Source: Candidatus Desulfovibrio intestinipullorum
GTDB lineage: Bacteria; Desulfobacterota; Desulfovibrionia; Desulfovibrionales; Desulfovibrionaceae
Length of the DNA stretch: 64,000 nt
Reading direction: 5' to 3'
Assembly: GCA_019113165.1 (NCBI GenBank)
Contig: DXHV01000063.1
Span: 17,974 to 81,973, forward strand
The first letter of the stretch is position 1; each line of letters starts with the position of its first letter. This document shows positions 9,027 to 17,080 of this stretch, piece by piece. The notes under the pieces are model-generated. The model made no database searches. It was not told the origin of the DNA and saw only the letters and a list, made by a program, of their open reading frames with translations. Both the position numbers and the translations under genes were made by a program.

Positions 9027-10205
9027 CTAGTCGATATTGTCTTCGGGCCCCCAGACTCTGTCGAGCTGCGGACCGGTGAGGTAGGAGCCGAGAACACGGA
9101 AATTGTTGCACAGGCCGCTCAGTTCAAGGAGAATGTCCCTGTATTCGGGTCTGGTCAGATCGTCTTCCACATCGGCAAAAAACACGTATTTCCAGCACTG
9201 GCCGAGCATGGGACGGGACTCAAGCTTGCGCATGTTGATATCGTGGTGCGCAAAGAGATTGAGAACCGAGGAAAGCGCGCCCGGCTTGTCAGGCGTGGTG
9301 AAGAGGATGGAGGTCTTGGAATGGTCGCTGAGGCTGCCCTTGTGCAGAGGCAGGCTGCCCAGGCGGTTCTGCGATCCCTCGCGGGCAATGATGACAAAGC
9401 GGGTCCAGTTGCCCGGCGCATCCTCAATACGCTTGGCCAGTATGTTGAGGCGCAGCATGTCGGCGAGATTGCCGTTGCCTATGGCTGCGCTGCCCGGTGT
9501 TTCCAAGGCCTTTCTGGCTGCCGCAGCCGTGGATTCCGTGGGAATGAGTGCTGCTGCAGGCAGATGTCCCCTGAGCCAGAAGGCACACTGGGACAGGGGC
9601 TGGGGGTGGGAATACACCGTGTGTATGGCCGAGAAGCTCTCTTCCTGGCTCAGCAGGCAGTGCGAGATGCGCGAGAAAAGCTCGGCCTGAATGCAGACCG
9701 GAAACTTCAGGAAGAGATCGAAGCTTATGCCCACGGTGCCCTGCAGGGAGTTTTCCAAGGGCACAACGCCGAGATCGCAGCTGCCGGCATTGACTTCCTC
9801 GAACACGGCGGGAAGATCCGTGCAGGCATGGAAATGGGCGCTGTGCCCCAGGTACTCCACGCCGGCAAAGTAGGAAAAGGTGCCTTCCGGTCCGAGATAG
9901 GCCACCCGCAGGGGCCGCTGCAGGGACCGGGAGGACGAGAAGATTTCCCGCCAGATGGAACGCAGGGCCGCTTCGGGCAGGGGACCCTGATTGCGCGAAC
10001 TCAGGCGCGCAAGAATTTCCTCCTCGCGCTGGGGTTTGAAGATCGTGCTCTTTTCGCCGGCCTTGATGCGTCCCACTTCCCTGCTGAGGGAGGAGCGCTC
10101 GTTGAGCAGCTCCAGGATTCGTTCGTCCACTTCGTCAATGCGGGCCCGTGTCCTGGACAGAAGCTCTTCGCGTGAAGGCTGTGCAGCCTGTTCTGTGTCA
10201 GCCAT
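9027..10205 (-). CDS. pheA: Chorismate mutase / prephenate dehydratase (P-protein)
   Basis: Bifunctional enzyme converting chorismate to prephenate and then to phenylpyruvate for phenylalanine. 392 aa. Residues about 12-95 are an AroQ-type mutase helix bundle (RARIDEVDERILELLNERSS). Residues about 97-275 are the dehydratase, with LGPEGTFSYFA, VPLENSLQGTVG and the catalytic NWTRF. Residues about 290-375 are an ACT domain with PGALSSVLNLF and KLESRPM, the usual Phe-binding motifs, so feedback inhibition by Phe is likely in addition to the attenuator upstream. It starts three bases after the preceding stop. Confidence 0.96.
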   Translation of the reverse strand: MADTEQAAQPSREELLSRTRARIDEVDERILELLNERSSLSREVGRIKAGEKSTIFKPQREEEILARLSSRNQGPLPEAALRSIWREIFSSSRSLQRPLRVAYLGPEGTFSYFAGVEYLGHSAHFHACTDLPAVFEEVNAGSCDLGVVPLENSLQGTVGISFDLFLKFPVCIQAELFSRISHCLLSQEESFSAIHTVYSHPQPLSQCAFWLRGHLPAAALIPTESTAAAARKALETPGSAAIGNGNLADMLRLNILAKRIEDAPGNWTRFVIIAREGSQNRLGSLPLHKGSLSDHSKTSILFTTPDKPGALSSVLNLFAHHDINMRKLESRPMLGQCWKYVFFADVEDDLTRPEYRDILLELSGLCNNFRVLGSYLTGPQLDRVWGPEDNID

Positions 10206-10208
10206 GTC

Positions 10209-11189
10209 CTAGACCTCGGCAATTTCTTCCTTGATGCGCATGCCGAAATGCCGGCCGGCCTCGTCGATGCGGCAGAGGACCTTGTCACCAGGCTTCAGGT
10301 TGACCACGCTGATCGGAATGCCTCCGGGCGCCGTGAGACGGATGGTCTCGGCATTCTGCAGGAAGACGGCTCCCTGCTTCTCGCCGTCCTCGGTCTGCAC
10401 GCTGGCCTTCACGAGCAGCATGGGACGCACCTCAATCTTGACCCGCCCCACGGTGGTGATCAGGGTCTTACCGGTACTCTCCACGATCTGGACTTCGCTT
10501 CCGGCTCTGAGTTCCTCCAGATAGCACGTCCTGTCGTGCGGCAGCCGCGTATAGGCGTGCACTGCACCAGCGTTGATCCGAAAGGGACGAGCAGCAACGT
10601 ATTCGTTCTGCTCTGTCTCCGCGTGGACTAAAAAGGTGAAGTCGGAAGAATTGCCAACCAGCATGCCCTGGCCGCGGTGCAGCATGGAAATGGTGTCGCA
10701 GCAGACACGATGCCCCAGGCCGACCTGGGTCACGCTGGTCACCACGCCCTCGACCAGATGTTCGCTGGCAAGAGAGAGCTTGCACTGGGACACAATGGTC
10801 TTGAGTTCGGTGATGGCTTCGGGCAGGACCACAAGGCCTGTGACGCCGCGTTCCAGAATGCCGGAGGCAAGGACGGCTTCCTCCAGGGAACCCACTTCCG
10901 TGTACACGGCATCGCTCTGGGCCAGCAGGTTTTCGATGGGAATGATTTCCCAGCCCCTGGCCAGGGTGCACAGGCCCTGACGGCTCTTTTCCAGGTAGAC
11001 GGCCTCGTCTTCCTTGGCCTGCAGGGCCACGCAGGGCACGTCTTCGAGAGCCAGCACCGTGCACCGGGCAAGACCGGCAACCAGTTCGACCTTGTCGGCA
11101 GGCACAAGGAGGCCGTCCACGCCGGACTCGAGGGCCAGGGTTACCTCTTCCTTGCTGAAGGGTGAGGCTTTGAAATAAATGGCTGGCAT
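10209..11189 (-). CDS. 3-dehydroquinate synthase II (archaeal type)
   Basis: Makes 3-dehydroquinate by NAD-dependent oxidative deamination of 2-amino-3,7-dideoxyheptulosonate, replacing classical AroB. 326 aa. It matches the DHQS-II (AroB-prime) family throughout: LVHAETEQNEYVAARPFRIN followed by AGAVHAY, KTLITTVGRVKIEVRPMLLV, and QNAETIRLTAPGG. It has no relation to AroB. Its substrate-producing enzyme is encoded five bases upstream, so the two form a functional pair that bypasses DAHP synthase. Such a pair is known from archaea and from Desulfovibrio-type bacteria. Confidence 0.92.
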   Translation of the reverse strand: MPAIYFKASPFSKEEVTLALESGVDGLLVPADKVELVAGLARCTVLALEDVPCVALQAKEDEAVYLEKSRQGLCTLARGWEIIPIENLLAQSDAVYTEVGSLEEAVLASGILERGVTGLVVLPEAITELKTIVSQCKLSLASEHLVEGVVTSVTQVGLGHRVCCDTISMLHRGQGMLVGNSSDFTFLVHAETEQNEYVAARPFRINAGAVHAYTRLPHDRTCYLEELRAGSEVQIVESTGKTLITTVGRVKIEVRPMLLVKASVQTEDGEKQGAVFLQNAETIRLTAPGGIPISVVNLKPGDKVLCRIDEAGRHFGMRIKEEIAEV

Positions 11190-11194
11190 GGGGA

Positions 11195-11992
11195 CTATTC
11201 TCCTACGATTCTGAGGGCGGTTTCGACGTCGGCATCCTCGTGGACCAGGGCACGCAGGGCGCGGACCATCTGGACACGCTTGGGATGGGCAAAGACGTTG
11301 CGGCCCATGGACAGACCGGAGCCGCCGGCCTTGAGGGAATCGTAGACCATGGTCAGCACGTCACGGGTGGATTCCATGCGCGGACCGCCGGCAATGACCA
11401 CAGGCACGCAGCAGGTGGCCACCACGTCGGCAAAGCTGGCCATGTCGCCGGTGTAGGAGACCTTCACGATGTCGGCGCCCAGTTCCACACCAACCCTGGC
11501 GCAGTGGGCCACCACTTCGGGAGCGTAGGAGTTCTTGATCTTGGGACCGCGGCCGTACATCATGGCCAGCAGCGGCATGCCCCAGTTGTCGGCAGCCTCG
11601 GCCACGCGGCCGAGATCGGAAAGCATCTTTTCCTCGTTGGGATCGCCCAGGTTCACATGGACGGACACGCAGTCTGCACCGTGACGGATGCCTTCTTCCA
11701 CGGAGGAGACCAGTGCCTTGTAATTGCTCTGGGGAGAGAGGTCCGTGGAGGCAGACAGGTGGACAATGAGGCCAATGTCGGAACCGGCCCGGCGGTAGGA
11801 GCAGCGGATGAGACCCTTGTGCATGAGAACGGCATCGGCGCCACCCTGGGCCATGTCATTCACGGTTTCCTTCATGTCCAGAAGGCCGGGGACAGCACCC
11901 ATGGAGACACCGTGGTCCATGGGAACGATGATGGTTCGACCGTTGTTGCGGTTGATGATGCGTTCGAGGCGGATTTGTTTGCCGAAGTACAT
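11195..11992 (-). CDS. 2-amino-3,7-dideoxy-D-threo-hept-6-ulosonate synthase
   Basis: Class I (Schiff-base) aldolase of the DeoC/LacD/FbaB superfamily, 265 aa. Paired with DHQ synthase II it should condense L-aspartate semialdehyde with a C6 dehydro-sugar phosphate to start the alternative shikimate route. Visible motifs: PMDHGVSMGAVPGL, VSVHVNLGDPNEEKML, MMYGRGPKIKN, VKVSYTGD with the Schiff-base Lys, and VIAGGPRM. Fructose-bisphosphate aldolase activity is the alternative, but the operon context argues for the aromatic role. The ATG follows AAAGGAG. It is the first structural gene after the leader attenuator. Confidence 0.88.
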   Translation of the reverse strand: MYFGKQIRLERIINRNNGRTIIVPMDHGVSMGAVPGLLDMKETVNDMAQGGADAVLMHKGLIRCSYRRAGSDIGLIVHLSASTDLSPQSNYKALVSSVEEGIRHGADCVSVHVNLGDPNEEKMLSDLGRVAEAADNWGMPLLAMMYGRGPKIKNSYAPEVVAHCARVGVELGADIVKVSYTGDMASFADVVATCCVPVVIAGGPRMESTRDVLTMVYDSLKAGGSGLSMGRNVFAHPKRVQMVRALRALVHEDADVETALRIVGE

Positions 11993-12055
11993 GGGGATGC
12001 TCCTTTCCCTGGTGAATCAAGGACTCTTGGTGGAGAGTGATTTTTTTCCGGCGGC

Positions 12056-12094
12056 AAAGAAAAAGGCCGCCGGCTGTGTAAGAAGCCTGCGGCC
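12056..12094 (-). terminator. Leader attenuator (terminator, segments 3:4)
   Basis: On the minus strand GGCCGCAGGCT (12084-12094) pairs with AGCCGGCGGCC (12065-12075), ten pairs and one mismatch, loop of eight, followed by TTTTTCTTT. It sits between the aromatic leader peptide and the first structural gene, so it must be read through for expression. The 3' arm can also pair with GCCGCCGG at 12048-12055 (minus-strand sense), just past the T-run, giving a further competing stem. Confidence 0.88.
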
Positions 12095-12144
12095 TGTTGA
12101 GCTCACTTTTGCAAGGACGTCAGCAAAGCTCCCGACCACAGGCT
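12084..12144 (-). promoter_or_regulatory. Antiterminator (segments 2:3) of the aromatic leader
   Basis: AGCCTGTGGTC (12134-12144, within leader codons 26-30) can pair along all 11 bases, two of them G-U, with GGCCGCAGGCT (12084-12094), which is the 5' arm of the terminator. The two stems are mutually exclusive. Segment 2 lies just after the aromatic codon run, the geometry expected for a ribosome stalled on scarce aminoacyl-tRNA to allow read-through. Confidence 0.8.
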
Positions 12145-12221
12145 CTTCTAAAGTACACAAAATAGAACCAGCGGCTGCTGGCTTCATTTGCGAAGGAAGA
12201 GGTGGCGGAGAGGCAGAGCAT
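12120..12221 (-). CDS. Aromatic leader peptide (33 aa) controlling the operon by attenuation
   Basis: Short reading frame of 33 codons starting ATG at 12221 with AAGGAAC eight bases upstream. Residues 18-24 are WFYFVYF (codons at 12150-12170): six aromatic residues, covering Trp, Phe and Tyr, in seven. Such clustering is what distinguishes attenuation leaders like those of pheA or trp. The operon downstream makes precursors of all three aromatic amino acids. I infer that ribosome stalling on uncharged Trp-, Phe- or Tyr-tRNA frees segment 2 to form the antiterminator. The peptide itself is unlikely to have another function. Confidence 0.85.
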   Translation of the reverse strand: MLCLSATSSFANEASSRWFYFVYFRRACGRELC

Positions 12222-12284
12222 GAAGATGTTCCTTGTTGTTTCCCTGGACAGGAAAACTGTGCAGGGGAAAAATTTGATGGGATA

Positions 12285-12314
12285 GATGTACGCCTGACCG
12301 GCCTTTTCTGTCAA
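12285..12314 (-). promoter_or_regulatory. Candidate promoter of the aromatic operon
   Basis: A perfect -35 TTGACA (12309-12314, minus strand) is followed 17-18 bases later by GTACAT/TACATC, a weak -10. Transcription from about 12280 would give a 60-base stretch before the leader peptide. The -10 is the uncertain part. Confidence 0.5.
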
Positions 12315-12383
12315 GAAAGGAGACACAATTTTTTTGTCTGCCAGCATGTCATTTTGGTGACGGCGTGCAACATGTCTGAATGA

Positions 12384-13421
12384 CTATTTTTCCCTGTCGG
12401 CAGGAGCGGGTTTTGCCAAAGGATCCTTCTTCGGGCGCAGTTTGCGCTTGTGCAGTCTGTTCAGGATGAAGTTCAGGCAGGTTTCGCCCTCGGGCACGGC
12501 AGAGACGGGGAATTCGGCGCGTCCCAGGCTGCGGTGGCCACCTGCAGAGCCCACATCGTGGAAGCAGGCATCGGCCAGCCTGCCTATGTCGCGGGTACCG
12601 TCGCCCCTGAAGATGACCACCACGGTTTCCTTCTGCACAAGGCCGCTCACGGCTATCCAGCGCAGTCCGTGCACGCGGGTGAAGAAGTCCGCTATGGCCA
12701 CGAGCAGGTCGGCATTCTGCACATCGCCCACCCAGGCATGAAAGCCTGTGCCCCGGCATTCGCTGAGATTGCGGAAGGCCCTGGAAAAGAGCGGCAGCCA
12801 GGAGCGCAGGTATTCGCTGCGAGTGATGCGGCGCAGGAGCATGGGATCGGATCTCGCCGAGAGCCATTGATAGGCATCAAAGTCGTTCTTGCCGCCGCTG
12901 CGCTCGAAGAGGGCCGTGTCCGTGCGTATGCCGAGGAGCATGGCCGTGGCCAGCCTGGGACTCGGGCGCAGGCCAAGGCCGCGCAGGTATTCGCAGAAAA
13001 TGGTGCAGGTAGCCCCTGCCTGCGGGCGGATGTCCACCAGTCTGAGGTCCAGATCGGCGTACTCTTCCGGCTTGGGCGGATGGTGATCCACAATGACGGA
13101 AAAGGGTATGCCGCTGAAATTCTTGTGATGGTGGGGCTGGCCGTCCACTATGGCAAAGTGCGTGTACTGTTCCAGATACTCTTCCTTCCAGGGCGCACTG
13201 TCCGTATGCAGATAGCGCATGAAGGCCAGATTGTCGGGACGGGTGATTTCGTTGATGCGGTAGATGTCCACCCTGGTCCGTGCGGCCATGATGCGCTTGA
13301 GTGCTGCGGCAGCGCCCATGGCATCGGGATCGGCATTGATGACGATGCACCAGCGCTGATCCCTGGTGACGGTCCTGAGCCAGTCCTTCAAGGCCTGCAG
13401 AGCTTTTCCTCGTGGAACCAT
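12384..13421 (-). CDS. DHH-family phosphoesterase (NrnA-like)
   Basis: Predicted metal-dependent phosphodiesterase; relatives degrade oligoribonucleotides or dephosphorylate pAp. 345 aa. The DHH-domain metal motifs are visible: NADPDAMGAAAALKRI, VDGQPHHHK, VIVDHHPP and a late GHRSLGRAEFPV region belonging to the DHHA1 substrate domain. The start at 13421 is chosen because AGGGGG lies upstream and the frame before it has no homology. Four positively charged C-terminal clusters (HKRKLRPKK) may aid nucleic-acid binding. The stop lies about 70 bases before the aromatic promoter. Confidence 0.8.
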   Translation of the reverse strand: MVPRGKALQALKDWLRTVTRDQRWCIVINADPDAMGAAAALKRIMAARTRVDIYRINEITRPDNLAFMRYLHTDSAPWKEEYLEQYTHFAIVDGQPHHHKNFSGIPFSVIVDHHPPKPEEYADLDLRLVDIRPQAGATCTIFCEYLRGLGLRPSPRLATAMLLGIRTDTALFERSGGKNDFDAYQWLSARSDPMLLRRITRSEYLRSWLPLFSRAFRNLSECRGTGFHAWVGDVQNADLLVAIADFFTRVHGLRWIAVSGLVQKETVVVIFRGDGTRDIGRLADACFHDVGSAGGHRSLGRAEFPVSAVPEGETCLNFILNRLHKRKLRPKKDPLAKPAPADREK

Positions 13422-13551
13422 AAGCGTTGTGCCCCCTGGCAGTTTCTCGTGGATGGAGTGTGCGGTAGTGTGCCGGAAACTATGTGTCTGGCAGATGCTG
13501 TCTGGAGGGATTTGGGGAGGATCGTTCTGCAGGACGAGAGCCCCGTTGCCC

Positions 13552-14403
13552 TTATCCCCGTGCCGCGCACCAGAGCTCGTGGACACAGGGCAGGGAGGCA
13601 CAGACGCCCTGCCAGCTGAAGACTTCCAGCACATGGACGCAGGTTGTGGGCACGCGGGCCATGATGTGTTCCGCAAGCTTCCGTTCCCTGTCCGCGAGGG
13701 TGCTCACGGGCAGGTGCCTGCCCCGTTCGTCCACAAGATTCCAGTGGATCATGGACGCTTGGGCAAGAATTGCCTCCTCCAGAAGTGCCGCATGATGGTA
13801 GCGCAAGAGGTGGCCAAAATCCAGACACAGGCCGGAGCCTTCGGGCAGCAGGGGCGCATGGCCAAGCACTTCCTGCAGGCTGTTGTGCCGCGTGTTTTCC
13901 CAGCAGAGGGGCAGGCTCCACCCGTCGCGCAGGAGTGCTTCTGCAAGGACGTGCCGGAAGTGCCGCATCTGCAGCCAGGCCTGGTCTGCCGGTCGTGCCG
14001 GCGGATGGATAACGGCGCAGCGCGGGGCAAGAGAGCGGATTTTTCTGACAAGCTCAAGACAGATGCCGGCACAGAGTTCTGCCTCGTCCAGCAGGCTGTG
14101 TGCCTGGGGAAGGGGGTCTTCCCTGTGCCAGGGCAGATCCAGGGGCAGGTGGACATGATAGCCCAGGGGCAGGCCGGCTTCCGGCAGATCGTCTGCGGTA
14201 TAGCGCAGGCAGGCTGCGGTCTCGAAGAAGCACAGGGCCACTTCCGGAACCCGGCCCTGCAGAAAGCGGCAGTTTTCGGCAACGGAGCCGGGCTGTACCC
14301 AGGAGGGCACGGCCCAGTGAAAGTCCGGCGAGAGCCGTGACAGGGTCAGTTCCGGCGACAGTTCGAGGGAAGGTGCGCAGGATGGTTCGCAGGGATGGGA
14401 CAT
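13552..14403 (-). CDS. cbiR: TIM-barrel cobamide remodelling hydrolase, CbiR-like
   Basis: Xylose-isomerase-like TIM-barrel protein of about 283 aa. The pattern WAVPSWVQPGSVAENCRF, ALCFFETAACLRYTADDLPE, YHVHLPLDLPW and HPPARP is what I know from CbiR, which removes the lower ligand of cobamides so they can be rebuilt. CWENTRHNSLQEVL and CLDFGHLLRY carry conserved Glu/Asp/His of the barrel. The ATG at 14403 lacks a clear ribosome-binding site; a start at 14529 would add 42 Pro/Ser-rich residues. No other cobamide gene is close. A generic sugar isomerase/endonuclease IV-fold protein is the alternative. Confidence 0.62.
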   Translation of the reverse strand: MSHPCEPSCAPSLELSPELTLSRLSPDFHWAVPSWVQPGSVAENCRFLQGRVPEVALCFFETAACLRYTADDLPEAGLPLGYHVHLPLDLPWHREDPLPQAHSLLDEAELCAGICLELVRKIRSLAPRCAVIHPPARPADQAWLQMRHFRHVLAEALLRDGWSLPLCWENTRHNSLQEVLGHAPLLPEGSGLCLDFGHLLRYHHAALLEEAILAQASMIHWNLVDERGRHLPVSTLADRERKLAEHIMARVPTTCVHVLEVFSWQGVCASLPCVHELWCAARG

Positions 14404-14616
14404 GCAGGGAGAGAGGCTGAAGGAAAGGGAAAAAGGGGGAAGGGAGAGAGGCAGGATACGGAAGGAAGGGGAAAAGTGCCAGTGCCTGGCCGGCAGGGGG
14501 ATGGCTCCTGCCGGGCGTTGCGAAGCCATGCCCTTGCTGTCGCCACGGCCGGCGCCAGGGCGGCTCTTTTTGGCAAAGGCCTGGCAACGCAGGAGTCCGT
14601 GCAGGCAGCAGGGGAT

Positions 14617-16041
14617 TCAGCGCGCTGCCGGTGCGCTGCGGAAATAGCGCGGTATCTCTATGCTCGCCGTGAGCCCTCCCCCGGGATTGTTGCGCAGGGA
14701 AAGCTTTGCCTGATCCAGGGCCGCCATATTGCGTGCAATGGAAAGACCCAGTCCGGTTCCGCCAAGGTGGGTGTTGCGCGAGTTGTCCAGGCGGTAATAG
14801 GGCATGAACACGCGCTCGATCTTGTCGTCCGGAATGCCCGGCCCATTGTCGGAAATTTCTATGCGTACCATGTCTTCGACGACAAGAATGCGTACCCTGG
14901 CGCTGTCGGCATAGGTCAGGGCGTTGTTGAGCAGATTGTTCACGCAGCGCTTCAGGCAGGAAGGCCGTGCCTTGACAAGCAGGGGGCCCGCCACGGGGTC
15001 CGCCTCGAGGGGCACATGCGTTCCGTCAAGAGCAACGTCGTCCACAATGCTCTGCAAAAAGGCCCGGATGTCCAGAGGAACCTGCTTTTCTGCCGAGGTG
15101 TGGCTCTTTGCGAAATCAAGCCCCCTGGCCACGAAAAGTTCGAGATCGTCCAGATCCATGCCCAGCTTCTCGCTTTCCGCCCTGGGATGGAGGTGCTCGA
15201 GGCGCAGGCGCGCACGGGTCAGCGGCGTGCGCAGATCATGGGCAATGGCCGTCATGAGGCGGTTGCGTTCCTCGAAACTTGCACAAATGCGTTCACGCAT
15301 GAGATTGAAGGACTGGGCGACCTCCCGCACTTCCCTGGTCCCTGTTTCCGGAAGGGGCTGAAAGATTTCCGGATTGCGGCCAAAGGCATCGGCACATGCG
15401 GCAAGCTTGCGCAGGGGCTTTGTGGAATGCAGAACAAGAGCGGTCACCAGCGCTGCCAGAGCGATGACCACAAGCAGTGTCAGATACCTGTAGACGAGTG
15501 TTTCCCTGGCGCCGTGATCGCGCTTGTGCCCGACAGTCATCCATGTTCCATCCTCAAGGCGTATGGCCGTGAGCATGTAGGGGACGGGATAGCGCGGATC
15601 CGGATCCTTGTTGCCGCCAAGCGTCTTGATCAGGAATTCCCGCTCGATACCTGCACGGGCAAAGCTTTGTGCAAGAGCCTGGGAGTACAGTCTGATGGGC
15701 TTCGAGTCGACAGGGGTCATGTCTGGCCTTGTGTCCGTATAGCGGAAGAAGACATCCACGCCTGCATCGCCATTGGAGTAGACACTGCGTATGATATCCA
15801 CATAGGCCTGCCGCTCTTCCCTGGGCAGTCGTTCCAGAATGCGCGTGTAGACGACCATGCGCATGGCGGCTTCCTGTATGCCCAGGCCGCGGTGAAAGGT
15901 GCGCAGTTCGCTCCAGAGCACGGAATTGGCCAGTTCAATGCCTGCCAGACCCAGGACAAGGAGCACGACAAGTCGTGCGACCAGGGTATCGAAGGGGCGC
16001 CAGCGCAGAATCTTGCGCCAGATGTTATTTGATCTTGTCAC
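14617..16041 (-). CDS. OmpR-partner sensor histidine kinase
   Basis: Inner-membrane sensor, 474 aa. The order is TM1 about residues 20-42, a periplasmic domain of about 130 residues, TM2 about 165-190, HAMP, HisKA with phospho-acceptor in AIAHDLRTPLTRAR, N-box NNLLNNALTY, G-boxes ISDNGPGIPDD and GGTGLGLSIA. The motifs are intact, so it should be active. Its ATG overlaps the response-regulator stop (ATGA). It lies directly downstream of an ExbB-ExbD-TonB operon, so a metal or envelope signal is possible, but the ligand is not evident. Confidence 0.92.
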   Translation of the reverse strand: MTRSNNIWRKILRWRPFDTLVARLVVLLVLGLAGIELANSVLWSELRTFHRGLGIQEAAMRMVVYTRILERLPREERQAYVDIIRSVYSNGDAGVDVFFRYTDTRPDMTPVDSKPIRLYSQALAQSFARAGIEREFLIKTLGGNKDPDPRYPVPYMLTAIRLEDGTWMTVGHKRDHGARETLVYRYLTLLVVIALAALVTALVLHSTKPLRKLAACADAFGRNPEIFQPLPETGTREVREVAQSFNLMRERICASFEERNRLMTAIAHDLRTPLTRARLRLEHLHPRAESEKLGMDLDDLELFVARGLDFAKSHTSAEKQVPLDIRAFLQSIVDDVALDGTHVPLEADPVAGPLLVKARPSCLKRCVNNLLNNALTYADSARVRILVVEDMVRIEISDNGPGIPDDKIERVFMPYYRLDNSRNTHLGGTGLGLSIARNMAALDQAKLSLRNNPGGGLTASIEIPRYFRSAPAAR

Positions 16042-16778
16042 GCCAGTTTTCCGATGAACATGTAGCCTGTGCCACGCAGGGTACGGATGAGACGGGGAGA
16101 GCGGCTTTCGTCGCGCAGCTTGCCGCGAAGGCGGCTCACCTGCACGTCTATGCTGCGATCATAGATGTCCTGCCCCTGACCGCACATGTGATCGAGGATG
16201 CGTTCGCGTGTCAGTACCATGTTGGGGTGGCTGAGAAAGAGGTTCAGCAGCCGGAATTCCATGGTGCTCAGGGGCACGATCACCCCGTCCTCGTCTTCCA
16301 GGTGCCGCTCAAGGGTGTGCAGATGCCAGCCCTCGAAGGAGATGATGTGTTCCCTGCTGTCCGTGTGCCCTGATTCGTCTCTGCAGGGCGTTCTTCTGCT
16401 TCTGCGCAGGAGAGCCCGTATTCGCGCCACAAGTTCCCGCGTCTGAAAGGGCTTGGCGATATAGTCGTCTCCTCCCATTTCCAGACCGAGAACACGGTCC
16501 ACCGTGTCGCCGAGAGCAGAGAGAAAGATGATGGGAATGTGCGTATTGGGGTAGCCTGGGGTGCGCACTCTCTTGCACAGGATCAGGCCATCCTCGCCAG
16601 GCAGCATGATGTCCAGCAGGATGATGTCAAAGAGCTCTCCCTTGCGAAAGAGCGCGAACATGTCCTCGCCACTGGCGACAGACACGACGTCCATATGGTA
16701 GCATTCGAGACTTCTGGTGGTCAGTTCCCTGATTGCCGGGTCGTCGTCCACCAGCAGGACACGGATATTCTTGTGCAT
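16038..16778 (-). CDS. OmpR/PhoB-family response regulator
   Basis: 246 aa. The receiver carries the acidic pair VDDDPA, the phospho-acceptor Asp in ILLDIMLPGEDGL, Thr/Ser in FLSALGD and Lys in YIAKPF. The C-terminal winged helix has TRERILDHMCGQ, DRSIDVQVSRLRGKL and IRTLRGTGYMF, all typical of OmpR DNA-binding domains. The AGGAGG ribosome-binding site is just upstream. It is coupled by overlap to the kinase. Its target genes are unknown; the uptake operon upstream is the obvious candidate. Confidence 0.95.
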   Translation of the reverse strand: MHKNIRVLLVDDDPAIRELTTRSLECYHMDVVSVASGEDMFALFRKGELFDIILLDIMLPGEDGLILCKRVRTPGYPNTHIPIIFLSALGDTVDRVLGLEMGGDDYIAKPFQTRELVARIRALLRRSRRTPCRDESGHTDSREHIISFEGWHLHTLERHLEDEDGVIVPLSTMEFRLLNLFLSHPNMVLTRERILDHMCGQGQDIYDRSIDVQVSRLRGKLRDESRSPRLIRTLRGTGYMFIGKLA

Positions 16779-16814
16779 GACCTCCTCCCTTCCTGACGGC
16801 CAGGGGCCGTTAAG

Positions 16815-16846
16815 GCCGGCTTTCCGAACAGCACGGAAAAGCCGGC
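16815..16846 (-). terminator. Hairpin between tonB and the two-component genes
   Basis: GCCGGCTTTCC pairs with GGAAAAGCCGGC across a 9-base loop, one bulged base. No T-run follows on either strand, so it may be a processing site or partial terminator. The rest of 16779-17080 shows nothing else I can call. Confidence 0.35.
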
Positions 16847-17080
16847 TCAGTACAGGAGAAGGCAGGACGGCATCGCGTCACCGGGACAGCAGGGAATGGC
16901 GGGAACGGGCAGAGAGCCGTTTCCCCGGGGACTGGAGCGCCCTGCGCGCTGATGAAGGGGGGCTGGAAGGACAAGGAAAACTCCGGGAGGTGCATTTTTT
17001 TGCAACTCCTGGTGAAAATTAGCACACACGTCCCGGAAAAACAAGGAATTGAATTTCGTTTTCCTGTCAGCCCCTCCTCG

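Noticed and set aside
12384-13676. 430-codon version of the DHH phosphoesterase
   Set aside because: The extra 85 codons overlap the CbiR-like gene and lack homology; ATG 13421 with AGGGGG is better.
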